The notes under the pieces were generated by a model that was not told where the DNA came from, ran no database searches, and saw nothing but the letters and a program-made list of their open reading frames with translations. A program made the translations under genes and the position numbers. A stretch of DNA of 25,133 nt, taken from assembly GCA_019828545.1 (NCBI GenBank), contig JACVRA010000584.1, forward strand, positions 1 to 25,133, given 5' to 3'. Of the stretch, positions 11,327 to 21,346 are shown piece by piece. Source of the stretch: Paracamarosporium sp. OC-R06-R3 (taxonomy: Eukaryota; Ascomycota; Dothideomycetes; Pleosporales; Didymosphaeriaceae). Every line of letters begins with the position of its first letter. Positions within the stretch are counted from its first letter, which is position 1.

Positions 11327-11747
11327 GTTTGGATGGTTTAGGTTTTTTGTGTATATCCTGTATTTATAGATTCGGTAAATATTGTGTTGATGAATGGAAT
11401 GGATACTGTAAGAGCACATGGATGCTTCGGACTGTGAGGCCCTATTGTCTTCCCTAGTCATCGAGTGGTCCCTGAAGATAGTCCTCTAAAGCTCTACGTA
11501 AGGAAGCTATCAGACTTGCTCCGTACCGCGTGTGGGTCTAGACATGGGGCCCCGGCGATTTCGGTTGGGTCTCTAAGTGGAGAATTCGGCCCTCTAATGA
11601 ACCAAGTCCAGAACCGGTTCCAACAGTAACCCCACTAAACGCATCTCCCGTGATTCTCATCTCACTCGCCCTTATCTCCCATGTCTGAAAACACGTTCCG
11701 CGCGCTTGTCCGTCGCCTCCAGCAAGACGTCTCCTCCGCCACTCCTC
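11327..11747. other. Convergent 3' intergenic region
   Basis: 421 bases between the stop of the AAA ATPase gene and the stop of the minus-strand GH12 gene. It starts A/T-rich (GTATTTATAG-like sequence near 11360), as expected for a 3' UTR. No gene is seen. Confidence 0.5.
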
Positions 11748-12628
11748 CTACAAGTTGATCTGCAGCCCCACTGTCGCATTCACAACCGCATTCCCATAGA
11801 ACATCTCTGTCCCCGCATTCCCAACATTGACATATGTTTCGTCCCCAAAAACCCCAAGCTTGACCAGCGCCGAAAGCCACTCCTTCACATCGCCGTCCCA
11901 CGTCCCCTCAAACTGCTCATCCGGCAGCAACGAGCTAACCGTGATGCCTGTATCCTCGTTCACACCCTGGTAAAGCTTCCACGACGTCCCGTACAGCGAC
12001 GACACCGTGCCGACCGGCGTAGGCCACCCGATAGGCAGCTGCCCGCCCGTGTACGATAGCCAGAGCATGAGCTCCTGTGCGGAAGACGACGTCGAGTCGC
12101 CCTTTGTGTCAGACGTCATGAAGTCGAGGCAGATGTTTCCTTTGTATGCGGTCGTGTTTGTGCGCGTCCAGGTGTAGGTTGCGGGGATGGATTGTATGGC
12201 CGAGAGCTTGGTTTCGAGGTTCTGCGTGAGGCCGATGAAGGAGTAGCCTTTGGGGACGTTGGAACTAGTGAGTGTCAGTCTAGGACGCGCTTTGGTGGGG
12301 AAACGAGGGTGGGCATAATGTTCACGTACGTGCTTTCTACGAAGTCGATGTTTGTCTCGCTGCTCCAGACTATGTTCTTGTTGCCGCTGGAGGATGTCGA
12401 GACGTGGTCGTAGTTCGTGCATTGCGTGCCCTTGGATTGGGCGGCGTTGTAGAACATGTTGTAGATGATCCAGGGAGTGTCTGTTAGCACGATGCTGTCG
12501 TCGGTGCCGCAGAGCTGAGTAGCTGCCTGTTTCGAAGAGTCGGAGATGGTCATGGGCTGTGGGAGGGCGAGTATGGGAGCAACGAGCGCGGAAAACGCAA
12601 GTAGCGCTGTTGGTACAAGGGAAGCCAT
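11748..12628 (-). CDS. Secreted glycoside hydrolase family 12 protein (endoglucanase/xyloglucanase type), 271 aa
   Basis: Two exons, 12628-12330 and 12264-11748, separated by a 65-nt intron with a GTACGT donor, a CTGAC branch site and a TAG acceptor; frame is kept (816 nt). Residues 1 to about 22 form a signal peptide ending ...APILALPQP. The GH12 signatures are present: ELMLWL (164-169), whose Glu164 matches the family nucleophile, and AGTEMFYG (250-257), whose Glu253 matches the acid/base. Cys40 and Cys70 fit the usual disulphide. GH12 enzymes hydrolyse beta-1,4-glucan or xyloglucan in plant cell walls outside the hypha. The length matches the family (about 220-260 mature residues). The NNLWG motif common in the family appears here as YNMFY, so this is a diverged member and substrate preference cannot be read from the sequence. 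Confidence 0.88.
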
Positions 12629-13357
12629 TTTCGTGGAGAGAAGTTGCGCAACGAGCGTGAAACGAATGGGTGTCAGTAATGAATGTATCTACGGACCAAG
12701 CCGCGCGAAAAGAGGAAGGTAATGAGCGTGTGAAAGGACAAAATTTGAGTGTCTACGGGATGGTCACATCTCCTTTGAAGATGCTCCAACATTTAAATGA
12801 GGCTTCGCAAATTACGAAGTCGTGGTACATGGCGTGTCGAAACAGATTAGCGACCCGCGGGCCAGGACTGAGGGGTTCGTGTATCTGAAACGTTAGGGTG
12901 AAGGATTTAGCGAACGTTGGACCTATGCAGCGAGCATTACTTTGCGTATTCCAGATTTCATTTAATACAGAAAGAAGTCGCGTGAGCTCTTCGATGTTGA
13001 TAATCCAACATGACAAGAGGTGTCGCGATATTAGGATATGCTTGGGCAAAATAAGAGAACCGCCAACGAAATCATGAGGGGAAGTCGATAATGATGAAAT
13101 ATACAGTACAATGAATTTGCTTCTCAGTCGGTATGGTGATCAGTGAGCGTGGTAGTACTGGGTCGATGCATCGCGAGCCGAGATGGGTGAGGGACCAAAT
13201 GCAGCCCCGCCACTCGGGAAGCTTGTTTCCCCACACCCGATAGCACAAGATCGGCAACGTGATAGCGGACTGCATTTGATTAAGCGCCAATACGAAATAC
13301 TTTTCCCCATCGTTGACATTGTAGACGCGACCCAGCCTGAAGTGGAACAGTGCTCCT
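12629..13357. other. Intergenic region upstream of the GH12 gene
   Basis: 729 bases between the GH12 start codon and the stop of the CFEM receptor gene, both on the minus strand. It should contain the GH12 promoter. Two short open frames in it have no recognisable domain, no signal peptide and no splice logic linking them to neighbours. An ATTTAAAT palindrome lies near 12792. Nothing else can be supported. Confidence 0.4.
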
Positions 13358-14956
13358 TCAATGGTGGTACTGCCGGCCGTCCATGAGTTCAACATCCGAC
13401 TCGGAGCGATCCTCCCGCTGTACCTTTACGTCCATTGACTTATGGATCACGCCAAACGGTATGCTGTTGCCAGACTTTCCAGACCTGTGACCGTAACCAC
13501 TGTTATTCTGATAACCGCTATTTTGATATCCACTGTTCTGCGAGCTGCCAAAAATCACAGGCATGACCTTTTGGAAGATGGGTCGCATTGCCGGCATGCA
13601 AGCTACGATGACGAAGAGGTTCGCTTCTGTCACGCACCAGTACACACCAGAGACATTGTCATCTACGACGCGTTAACAAAAGATTAGAGCCTACTCGAAG
13701 CATGTACTTACACGTCGGGTTTGTACTCTGGTCAAACTTAACCAAAGCCCAGAGTCGAAGGCAGCTGACGATGGTGATCCTGAAAGCTTCATTAGCAACA
13801 ATATTTTCTACATGAACGGCCCATACGTACACAAAGCCGACGCAGAACATGGACATGATCTGGAGTTTCTTCCTCATTGACATTTGCAACTTCGACAGCA
13901 TCGGCAGGGGAAGCGTCAAGATGACCAAGTCAAGCACGATCTCAATTGCACCACGGATGAAGCCAAAGAGTCGCACGTCAACAGTGCATTTTCCGGCCAT
14001 CTCGCCACGCCACCCATCCCAAAAGAAAGGTATGGGCCAACATTGCAGCAGCATGGAGAATGTGTTCCCTATGGCGAAGCCCGACACGACTACCATGAGG
14101 ACCCAAATGATCTTCTTTGTAGACTTAGACGTTATAAGACGCAGATAGAAAGCGAGGATAGAGAGTTGACAGAAGCCTTCGACGAGCTGGTACATGAAGT
14201 ACGTAACGTACAGATACTGAAGATGTGTTAGCTCAACGTGCAGGGAGGAGTGTGGTCTCAAGTACCTTCAAGCTGAGCGTGATGTTATCGGGTTTCATGC
14301 CCCAGATGTCTCTTCCGAAACCGAGATACCCGGCTACGAGAAAGGTCAGTTAAAGTGCAAGAAAGCGAGTGGTGTTGGAAAGACTCACCAACATATACAG
14401 GTATGTTTTGGAATAAGGAGCACAACTAACGAAGCCGTCAGTGCCATGCACAAGAGTGCTAGTCAACTTGCTTACCCCAGATAAACCGATCAAAAGGTCA
14501 TCCCATCCGAGTTTTCGATCGCGAGACAGGCCACGATTGATCAGTCTCATGATCACCATCACCATAGCCAGCGACCCGAAAGACGCAACGACACCGATCA
14601 TAGTCGCACTATCATCGCGCACGGGAATGCCACACGCTGCTCTAGTTTCGTTGGTCGATTGGAGATATTCGACCATGGTACAGTTGGCTCCATTACAAGC
14701 TGCGATCGCAGTTTGAAAATCGACATCTGCGCAGAGACAGTTCAGGCCTTCGACGCTGTCGCTGGGTAGCGAGCAACTACTCGTGGGTAATGTAGCTTCG
14801 AAGCATTTTGCCTGTGGATACCCGTCAGAATCTGTTAGCCGTGCAACAGTGACACAAACATACCGCACAGCTAGGCAGTCGCTCAGAAAGATTCTGCTGG
14901 GCGAGAACCCCCTTCGAAAGCACCAAGCTCGAAACGATCGCACTGAAAAACCTCAT
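13358..14956 (-). CDS. CFEM-domain PTH11-like seven-transmembrane receptor, 430 aa, 7 exons
   Basis: Exons: 14956-14864, 14811-14476, 14425-14389, 14333-14266, 14216-13831, 13779-13712, 13662-13358. The introns are 49-55 nt with GTATGT, GTAAGC, GTGAGT, GTACTT, GTACGT and GTAAGT donors; frame is kept (1293 nt). A signal peptide (MRFFSAIVSSLVLSKGVLAQ) precedes a CFEM domain with exactly eight Cys (30, 34, 44, 56, 58, 70, 75, 91). Seven hydrophobic helices follow, with motifs of the fungal rhodopsin-like/PTH11 family: GWDD after helix 1, GFGRDIW, QLSILAFYLRL in helix 3, and LDLVILTLPLPML in helix 5. The cytoplasmic tail is rich in NSGYQN-type repeats. PTH11 itself senses surface cues in the rice blast fungus, and this class is proposed to be G-protein-coupled; the ligand here is unknown. 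An unspliced reading from the far-upstream ATG at 14943 gives a false N-terminus. Confidence 0.9.
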
Positions 14957-16353
14957 TTTGTCTACTAGCAGCTGATGAATGAAGGACAAAAGACATCGAC
15001 ACCAAAGTCACTGAGAACGCTTCTCAGATGTCCAGATACCTCCTTGAAGTTCCCTGTACGGTTCCTGCATCAAGCACACCTATCAGGGGCCCTCTTACAC
15101 GGGACAACCATGGGCACGGGAGTGAAGGAATGGCCCATAGGTATGGAAGTAAGATCAGCCTTATCATACGATTGGCCAACGTTGAGCAGCTGGTTTCAAG
15201 TTTGCTGACCTATTGGACATGGCTGTGGATCTTGCTTGTTTTTGCCGTGACATCCGTTGACTCGCAACGGTTTGGGTTCAACGGTGGGGACAACCACGGT
15301 TGAGATCATCCCTGGAGTCTGCCTGAAAAGCTCCGCGGGAACGAAAACTGTTTCCGCATGGAAACTCGATCGCCTCCTTTGCATTCAGCGGTGAAAAATT
15401 CTTCTGCAATGAGCCTCAGGTGCAGTAGATGGTTCTCGTAATGCGTGATTGAGGGGTGTCACCTGCATCGAGTCACCGAAATACGAAAGAAGAAAAGAAA
15501 AAGAACAAGAAAACGGCCAGTCCCTCGGATGCTCTGATCGTGAATCGTAATACATGGGCCGCGGCAAGGCGGCAGCCAGGCTCAGGGCGATGGGGCCGCA
15601 CGTTGCAGCACATCCCTACTAGGTACAGTTCTTTAGTCCTTTCCTACCACCACTTGCCAGTTTCGCTTGCTTTCGCTTATGAAAGGATTTAGAGCTGCGG
15701 GTGCTTCACATCGTCATCTCTAATGAGCCGGATTTTCTTGGCAACCCGTCCTTCCGCGATGATCCTCCCGAAAGCGTATTCTCAGCCACGCCATTTCAAT
15801 CTTAGCGAGGACACAGGCTACGCCACCACGAGTAGCTCTGCGTTTGACAGCTCTGACAGCTTCAATTCTCAGGCCTGCGCCCAGTGGATGCATATTTGGG
15901 ATGATGTGACGAGAAGACAGAGCTTACGATCAGGCACGAAGTGAAGTGACTTTCCCATCACACCGATATCATATACTCCGATACGACGACCAATGGACTT
16001 CCGCCGATTCCTTAGACTAACGTAGGATTCCGAATTGCTGCGTCCTCCTCCGAGAAATGATCCTCGCAAAAATCATGCGACAACAGTGCGCTAAACCATT
16101 GAGATGTACCATGCCGTTAAGCGAAGCGGGGATCACATTCCCTTTGCCCATCATGCATGAGTCGCCCCTATGCGCGACCCCAGAGCGGGTCGCGCGCGCC
16201 GCCCTAATGCGACAACCCATGCGACATGCCACCACACTGTGGAGTTGACATGTGCTCTGCTGGTTCAGGCTGTTGACTCCTCTGACACTCATTAAACAGC
16301 TTTCCATTCCTTCTTCCTGTGAACTCGGTGCACTCAATCAATTTGGAAACAAC
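14957..16353. other. Divergent intergenic region, CFEM receptor gene to P450 gene
   Basis: 1397 bases holding the presumed promoters of both flanking genes. It includes a polypurine tract (about 15483-15512, AAGAAGAAAAGAAAAAGAAC-like) and a GC-rich palindrome at 16172-16195, listed separately. The open frames here are short, lack domains and overlap on both strands. No gene is supported. Confidence 0.45.
16172..16195. promoter_or_regulatory. GC-rich palindrome upstream of the P450 gene
   Basis: GCGCGACCC (16172-16180) and GGGTCGCGC (16187-16195) are perfect 9-bp inverted repeats around a 6-base spacer, about 160 bases before the P450 start codon. Palindromic CCC/GGG-containing elements are the type bound by dimeric Zn2Cys6 regulators, so this could be an operator-like site. 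The binding protein is unknown and the regulatory role is inference. Confidence 0.35.
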
Positions 16354-18161
16354 ATGGCCGTTCTATCGACCCTCGCTATCTCGTTGGTCTTCGCCATCGG
16401 AATCTTGTACCTGATCAATCGATCAAAGCAACCGAAGAATGCACGACCATTACCACCGGGCCCAAAGGGCATCCCCATCCTCGGCAACGTGAACGATATG
16501 CCCAAACCTGGAGTGTTGGAGTGTCATCACTGGCTCCAGCACAAGGATCTCTATGGCCCGATCAGTTCCGTAACAGTGCTTGGCCAAACTTTTGTCATTA
16601 TCAATGATTCGCAGATTGCCTTTGAGCTGATGAGGGACCGCTCGGCTATCCACTCTTCACGCCCTGGCCAAGTGTTCAGTGGGGAGATGTACGTATCTTT
16701 TGCACATCATGCATCCTCTACATAGTTAACACATGGTGTGCTGACTCCAATCAGGGTAGGATGGCGACACGCAACGGCCATGAGTGCTTACAACGACTCT
16801 TGGAAAACGCAAAGGAAGAACATCACCAAGATTGCCAGCACCAATACTTCCATCTCTGTATTTGATCGCGTGCAGGAAGCTGAAGCCGCCCACTTCTTGC
16901 TCGATGTTTTGGACGCCCCAGACAAACTCTTCGATCACATTAGAAAAGAGGCCGGCAGTGTCATTCTCAAGATCACATACGGCTACAATACTGTTCCGCG
17001 GGGCAATGATCCGTTTGTTGATTTGGCTACCAAGACTATGGTGCAGTTTGCTGATGCTACTACGCCTGGTCGATGGACGGTTGATATCCTACCTTTCTGT
17101 ATGCTTCTTCCCTCTCGAAGTAGAGGTTAGTGCTAACTCAAAATAGTGAGATACTTGCCGGAATGGGTCCCCGGAACAGGCTTCAAAGATACAGCAAGGC
17201 GCATGGCTGTCCAGCTGGCTCAATGTACTAACCAGCCGTATCAATTCGTCAAGCAGCAGATGCGAGAGAAACGACACAGAACCTCTTTTCTGTCGCAATG
17301 TATCGAGGATATTGGCGATGACACAGAGAAGGAGTTCGTGCACAAGTGGGCTGCGCTCGCTCTGTATCTTGGCGGCGCCGACACGGTACGCTTGCACACG
17401 CAAGGAATCGATCATTTGACTAATCCATCGCAGACTGTCTCAGCATTGATGACGTTCTTCCTAGCCATGACTGTCTTCCCAGAGGTGCAGAAGAAGGTAA
17501 GCGATTTCCACACCCAGATCCGCCTCCATGTGCGCAGCTCATCAACAGTATCCAGGCACAAGAAGAGCTCGACCATGTAATCGGCCCCACGCGTCTCCCG
17601 TTAAGCGCCGACAAACCTTCGCTCCCCTACATCGAAGCATGCATGCTCGAGACCCACCGTTGGCACCAGGTTCTCCCTATGTGCCTCCCGCACATGTCCA
17701 CCGAAGAGGACGTCTGTCGCGGGTACCGCATCCCCAAAGGCGCCATCCTCCTCCCCAACAACTGGCACTTCACACACGACCCCGATACCTACCCTGAACC
17801 TATGAAGTTCCGCCCTGAACGCTTCTTGTCAACCGCGACTCACAAAGCAGAACCAGACCCTCGGAACTTCATCTTTGGGTATGGACGAAGGATCTGCCCG
17901 GGACGATATGTGGCCGACAATGCGCTATTCATCACGATTGCGCAGAGCTTGGCGGTGTTCAACGTGACAAAGGCAGTTCAGAATGGGAAGGAAGTGGAGC
18001 CCAAGGTGGAGTTTGAACCGGGGGCCATCAGCCATCCGATGCCGTTCAAGTGTGACATCAAGCCGAGATCGGAAAAGCATGAACAGTTGATCAGGGCGGT
18101 GGAGAAGGAATACCCATGGGAAGAGAGTGATGCTCAAGAATTGGAAAACATCAAATGGTAG
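16354..18161 (+). CDS. Cytochrome P450 monooxygenase, OrdA-like (O-methylsterigmatocystin oxidoreductase type), 528 aa
   Basis: Five exons: 16354-16688, 16755-17098, 17147-17385, 17434-17496, 17556-18161; frame is kept (1587 nt). Introns are 66, 48, 48 and 59 nt with GTACGT, GTATGC, GTACGC and GTAAGC donors. The N-terminal helix (about residues 5-22) anchors the enzyme in the ER and is followed by the proline hinge PLPPGPKG. The I-helix GGADTT ends at residue 307 and is restored only by splicing out intron 3. The ExxR pair is E359-R362, then FRPERF, and the haem loop FGYGRRICPGR has Cys441 as the iron ligand. All P450 landmarks are intact, so the enzyme should be active. Similarity in the N-terminal half (YGPISSVTVLGQTFVIIND) is to fungal CYPs that often oxidise polyketides or aromatics, but no backbone synthase is in the window, so the substrate is unknown. 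An in-frame ATG at 16252 is rejected as start because it would displace the anchor. Confidence 0.92.
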
Positions 18162-18521
18162 ACAGGTTTAAGTGTTGAACCTAATCATAGGAACTATCAG
18201 TCCATCCCATCCACGAATCCTCGTTCCACAGGAAATTTCATCTCAATACCATGATGTTCAGCACCGCACAGCCTGGAGTCCGCGGTATCGGCCGTCGCAG
18301 CCGTCGGTGACAGGCTCCTCACTGGTAGCATCTCTGCAACAATGTTAGCTCAAGTGCAACCAACAGTGCAGCCAACGAAGACTATACCACATGTGCCATC
18401 CTGGAGGTTCGCAGAAATAGCTCAGAGATGGCTTGAAGTGGATGTATGTGCTGTCGTGCTCATCGGTCACATTTGGTCCTGGTAACACCATCGACATCAG
18501 CAAACTGGAGCTCCCCTCAAC
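18162..18521. other. Convergent 3' region between P450 and small secreted protein genes
   Basis: 360 bases. The right part may include a second exon of the minus-strand small secreted protein: a minus-strand open stretch around 18380-18475 reads with an N-glycosylation-type NVT motif and a Cys, but I could not connect it with one convincing intron. Otherwise nothing is seen. Confidence 0.3.
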
Positions 18522-18893
18522 CTACTTGGATATACACACCACCGAGATAATTGACAGCACCTTGACAGCCTTTCTTTCTGATCTGGCGTCAGCGGCAGCT
18601 TTGGAGAAAATCAACAGGTCTACACACTCGAACAAAAAGCAGAGCGGACAGTGTTCATTCTGCCACACTATGACCGGGGTAGTCTTCTTCTCTGGAGGCC
18701 TCCAGTCTTCCGGAAACGACCAGTCAAGGTCCTTGCACTCGTCGTTCGCGAAAGACCAACCCATGGTGCCGTGGTCATCGTGCTTGAACCAGCCACACCA
18801 GTTAGGCAGGCTAGGTATAGCGCCGAGCGCTGGGAGGGCGAGCGTGTTGAGGATGAGGGCGCACATGGCGGTGAAGAGAACCAGGAAGTTCAT
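18522..18893 (-). CDS. Small secreted cysteine-rich protein (effector-like), 3' end uncertain
   Basis: A 123-residue frame starting MNFLVLFTAMCALILNTLAL, a clear signal peptide with probable cleavage near residue 25. The mature part is short and rich in Trp and acidic residues (WCGWFKHDDHGTMGW, ECKDLDW) and carries Cys in WCG, ECK, EHCPLC and FEC. No known domain is recognised. The C-terminal stretch (about residues 85-123) is less protein-like. A GTGTAT donor inside it, with a GCTGATG branch site and TTACCAG acceptor, would splice to a short alternative end (TKCDR, stop at 18460-18462) and give six mature cysteines. Such proteins in fungi are often host-interaction effectors or wall-associated proteins; this is inference. 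It lies tail-to-tail with the P450 gene. Confidence 0.5.
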   Translation of the reverse strand: MNFLVLFTAMCALILNTLALPALGAIPSLPNWCGWFKHDDHGTMGWSFANDECKDLDWSFPEDWRPPEKKTTPVIVWQNEHCPLCFLFECVDLLIFSKAAADARSERKAVKVLSIISVVCISK

Positions 18894-20462
18894 GATGGCT
18901 GCCTCAATGTGCGGCTGGGAAAAGCAAGCAGTGTGCCAGGTGAGTCACTTCAGCTCAAAACTTTGGTACAGTGCAAGCCATTGTTGAGGTGAGAGGCGAG
19001 CGTTGGCGGGGCGGCCGTGAAGGCAGCTGTTGTGCCTTGCCAAAAACGGCACACGGGGTACTGCTTGCTAACCATTCTGAGTAGATACAACGGCGTCGTG
19101 CGTTTGGAAGCCAGTTTTGCGCTCACAAATCTTCCGCTCACCCTGAAAATACGCCCACATTGCTGAAGAGGCTGTCCACGAATTTCACGTCACATCTCCA
19201 CTAGTGGTGGCCCATGTCAGGTGGCACACTCAATCACACCCAGCCTCACCTCCCGCCGATCCAAGACCCACCCTTGTAACCTATCGCCTCGCGAATCTCC
19301 CAACTCCACGTCACTCAGGGTCCATCACGCTTCCATTCGTTTGCTGATGGGAGCTGCTTCCAGTCTAGAAACGTCCAGAACCGCTCATGCCGGCAGCCAC
19401 GCGAGGTGGAGATTGAACAAGCTCGGGGTTGCTTTGGCACCGCAGGCCGCGCAATGGAAACCCGCGCACGGCTCAAGCAGACTAAAGTCTTGAGACAGTC
19501 CTGCCTCTCATGCAAGGTCGTCACAGAAGCTCTTGACCGACTTTTGATCCATTCGCGAAGGCCGCAGACCTGCTCCAAAGCTTATCCCACTGTCATGTTG
19601 TAACCAACGCTTCCCCTGAAATGCGCGTAGTTGTGGGCGCAAACAAGATCTAATGTGGGCGGGGCAGGCCTTCCAGCATCCGCCGGGCGATGGCGTTTCG
19701 CGGCGATCTGAGGACAGACAATACGAACAAGCAAGAACTAGCACGACCGCGAGTGCGAGCGCGAAATCGCGCAGCGACATTCACTAAGCTGTCAGCCGCC
19801 GCCGCCAATCAGAACGAAGCAACCTTCGCTTAGCGCCGAAAGCCGAAATGGGGAACAACGCCAAAGGGCCGTGACGGAGAAAAGCGGTGAATTCGTAAAT
19901 CTCGGATGGTCTATCGCCCTCACCTTCAATAAACCTATGCCAGCCATGTCTCAACTCCCGCTGGGATGGTGCACAGACGACCAGCAGTCAAGCACCTAGA
20001 AAGAAAAAGAAAGCAAATAGTGGTCTGCAGCACCGACGATGACTCCGCCTAAGCCACCTGGCTAGTTCTCCTTGTCTTCTCTGCACAAACTGAGACAAGA
20101 CGCTGGGTTGCGTGGCATGTGCCTGTCCTCACGGCTGAACCAAAGCTACCAAGCAACCTGCGATCCACCGCAAGTCTGTCTATATAATGACGTGTCCCGT
20201 GTTCTTTTCTCCTTATCCACTTCTATCTGGTCAAAGCCACCTACATCGTTGTGTTGGATACCACGTTACCACAAAGCGCCGAAGTGTTGTGGGTGGGGTC
20301 ACTCTGCCACGCATATTCAGTCCGCGATCGATCCAGGTACGACCTATTCAGACACAACTGACTTTCAGACACGACTGACTGACCTTCAGACACAGCCACC
20401 CTGAACACGACCGATCCGAACACGATCGACCCGGAGACGGTTCTGGGAACACACGAACACGC
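18894..20462. other. Long intergenic region with one TATA-like promoter candidate
   Basis: About 1.57 kb with no supported gene. The left end should hold the promoter of the small secreted protein. A CCAAT box lies near 19806, and a TATA-like element at 20181-20187 is listed separately. Between about 20347 and 20400 there are imperfect copies of CAGACACRACTGAC-like sequence, and at 20402-20431 two degenerate 15-base units (GAACACGAYCGAYCC), which look like decayed outer copies of the adjacent minisatellite. Confidence 0.4.
20181..20194 (+). promoter_or_regulatory. TATA-like box followed by a TGACGTG bZIP-type site
   Basis: TATATAA (20181-20187) is followed immediately by TGACGTG, a CRE/bZIP-like core, and then by a pyrimidine-rich stretch, an arrangement common around fungal transcription starts. 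It sits about 280 bases upstream of the repeat-containing frame. No expression evidence exists, so this is only a candidate. Confidence 0.3.
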
Positions 20463-20835
20463 GAACACCCAGGCCACGAACATCCAAGCTACGAACACCC
20501 AAGCCATGAACACCCAAGCCGCGAACACCCAGGCCGCGAACACTCAGACTATGAGCACCCAGGCCACGAACACTCAGGCCGCGAACGCCCAAGCCGCGAA
20601 CACCCAGGCTGCGAACACCCAGGCCGCGAACACCCAAAGCAATCCAGTCATGTCTCCCGCAAGAAGTTCATACTACTTGTATATTGCTCGATATCGTAAG
20701 GGTCCTCGATGTCTATATCTACATGTCAGCGGAACACATGAGCATCTAGCGGCTGAATACTTTCGAATCGAGAGGTGCGGGTCTATTGTCACACCGCTGG
20801 ATCTAGTGTCACCGTATAATGCTGAGTTCGTGTAA
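20383..20835 (+). CDS. Possible repeat protein with NTQAA pentapeptides (doubtful)
   Basis: After the TGA at 20380-20382 the frame is open to a stop at about 20833. The first ATG in frame is at 20506, inside the repeats, giving 109 residues: pentapeptide repeats and then a 60-residue tail (starting SNPVMSPARSS) with no recognised domain. There is no signal peptide. A start before the repeats would need an upstream exon that I could not identify. The indel-free, frame-preserving repeat is compatible with coding, but it would also arise by unit duplication alone. Treat as hypothetical. Confidence 0.2.
   Translation, partial: PSDTATLNTTDPNTIDPETVLGTHEHANTQATNIQATNTQAMNTQAANTQAANTQTMSTQATNTQAANAQAANTQAANTQAANTQSNPVMSPARSSYYLYIARYRKGPRCLYLHVSGTHEHLAAEYFRIERCGSIVTPLDLVSPYNAEFV
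20463..20642. repeat. 15-bp minisatellite, 12 tandem units
   Basis: Twelve contiguous 15-base units of consensus GAACACCCAGGCCGC, each differing by only a few substitutions and with no indels. The period is a multiple of three, so every frame stays open: the plus frame reads NTQAA repeats, the minus strand VRGLG-type or VFVAW-type repeats. Substitutions are mostly transitions. Degenerate related units occur just upstream (20402-20431). Confidence 0.9.
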
Positions 20836-21346
20836 AGAATTGGTCCGATGTGGTCGGCGGATATCTTACAGCTGAAAGCGGATTGCAACATGATACTTGC
20901 AAGAGGCGGTAATTTGGACGCTTGGGTTCGCAATGTAGTCGCGCATTTGAGGGCCTCAGACCATCGTGCTTACTTTCACATCCAATGAATGGTCTCAATG
21001 GTGGAGGGCTGGTGAAACGCAAAGCTAGAATGATGGACACAATTTTGTTGGGATGTTACATGAAGCTCTGTTGAGGCAGAGCTTGGGGCTCAGTACGCCT
21101 CCGATATGTATGTTAGGAATGTTTGAGACAGTGGCACCCCACATTGCGTCTCTATCTTATATAGTTGCCGTCGGTCTTTACAGAATGGAGGTACAATCAA
21201 TATTATTGCGTAAGCTCGTGACTACAATGACATTCAATAGCGAAGTGAAAATCCTATGCTTACAAAAAGGGAAGAGGGACATAACTTGACCGCAGAGTGA
21301 AGAACAGGTAGCGTAAAAGGAGTGGATGGCCGTTCCAGCTCGGAAC
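20643..21346. other. Intergenic region after the minisatellite
   Basis: Apart from the tail of the doubtful repeat frame (to about 20835), there are only short overlapping frames without domains. The right end is the 3' flank of the minus-strand APH-like gene. Confidence 0.4.

Noticed and set aside
13072..13395. Minus-strand 107-residue frame downstream of the CFEM receptor
   Set aside because: It overlaps the receptor's last exon in another frame, with no domain, signal or splice connection.
16252..16353. 34-residue extension of the P450 from the ATG at 16252
   Set aside because: P450s of this type start just before the hydrophobic anchor, which matches the ATG at 16354.
18433..18987. Plus-strand 184-residue frame over the small secreted protein
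   Set aside because: It lies antisense to a frame with a clear signal peptide and has no recognisable domain.
20386..20637. Minus-strand VRGLG repeat protein
   Set aside because: It is the antisense reading of a 15-bp tandem repeat, in which all frames are open by periodicity; no domain or promoter supports it.
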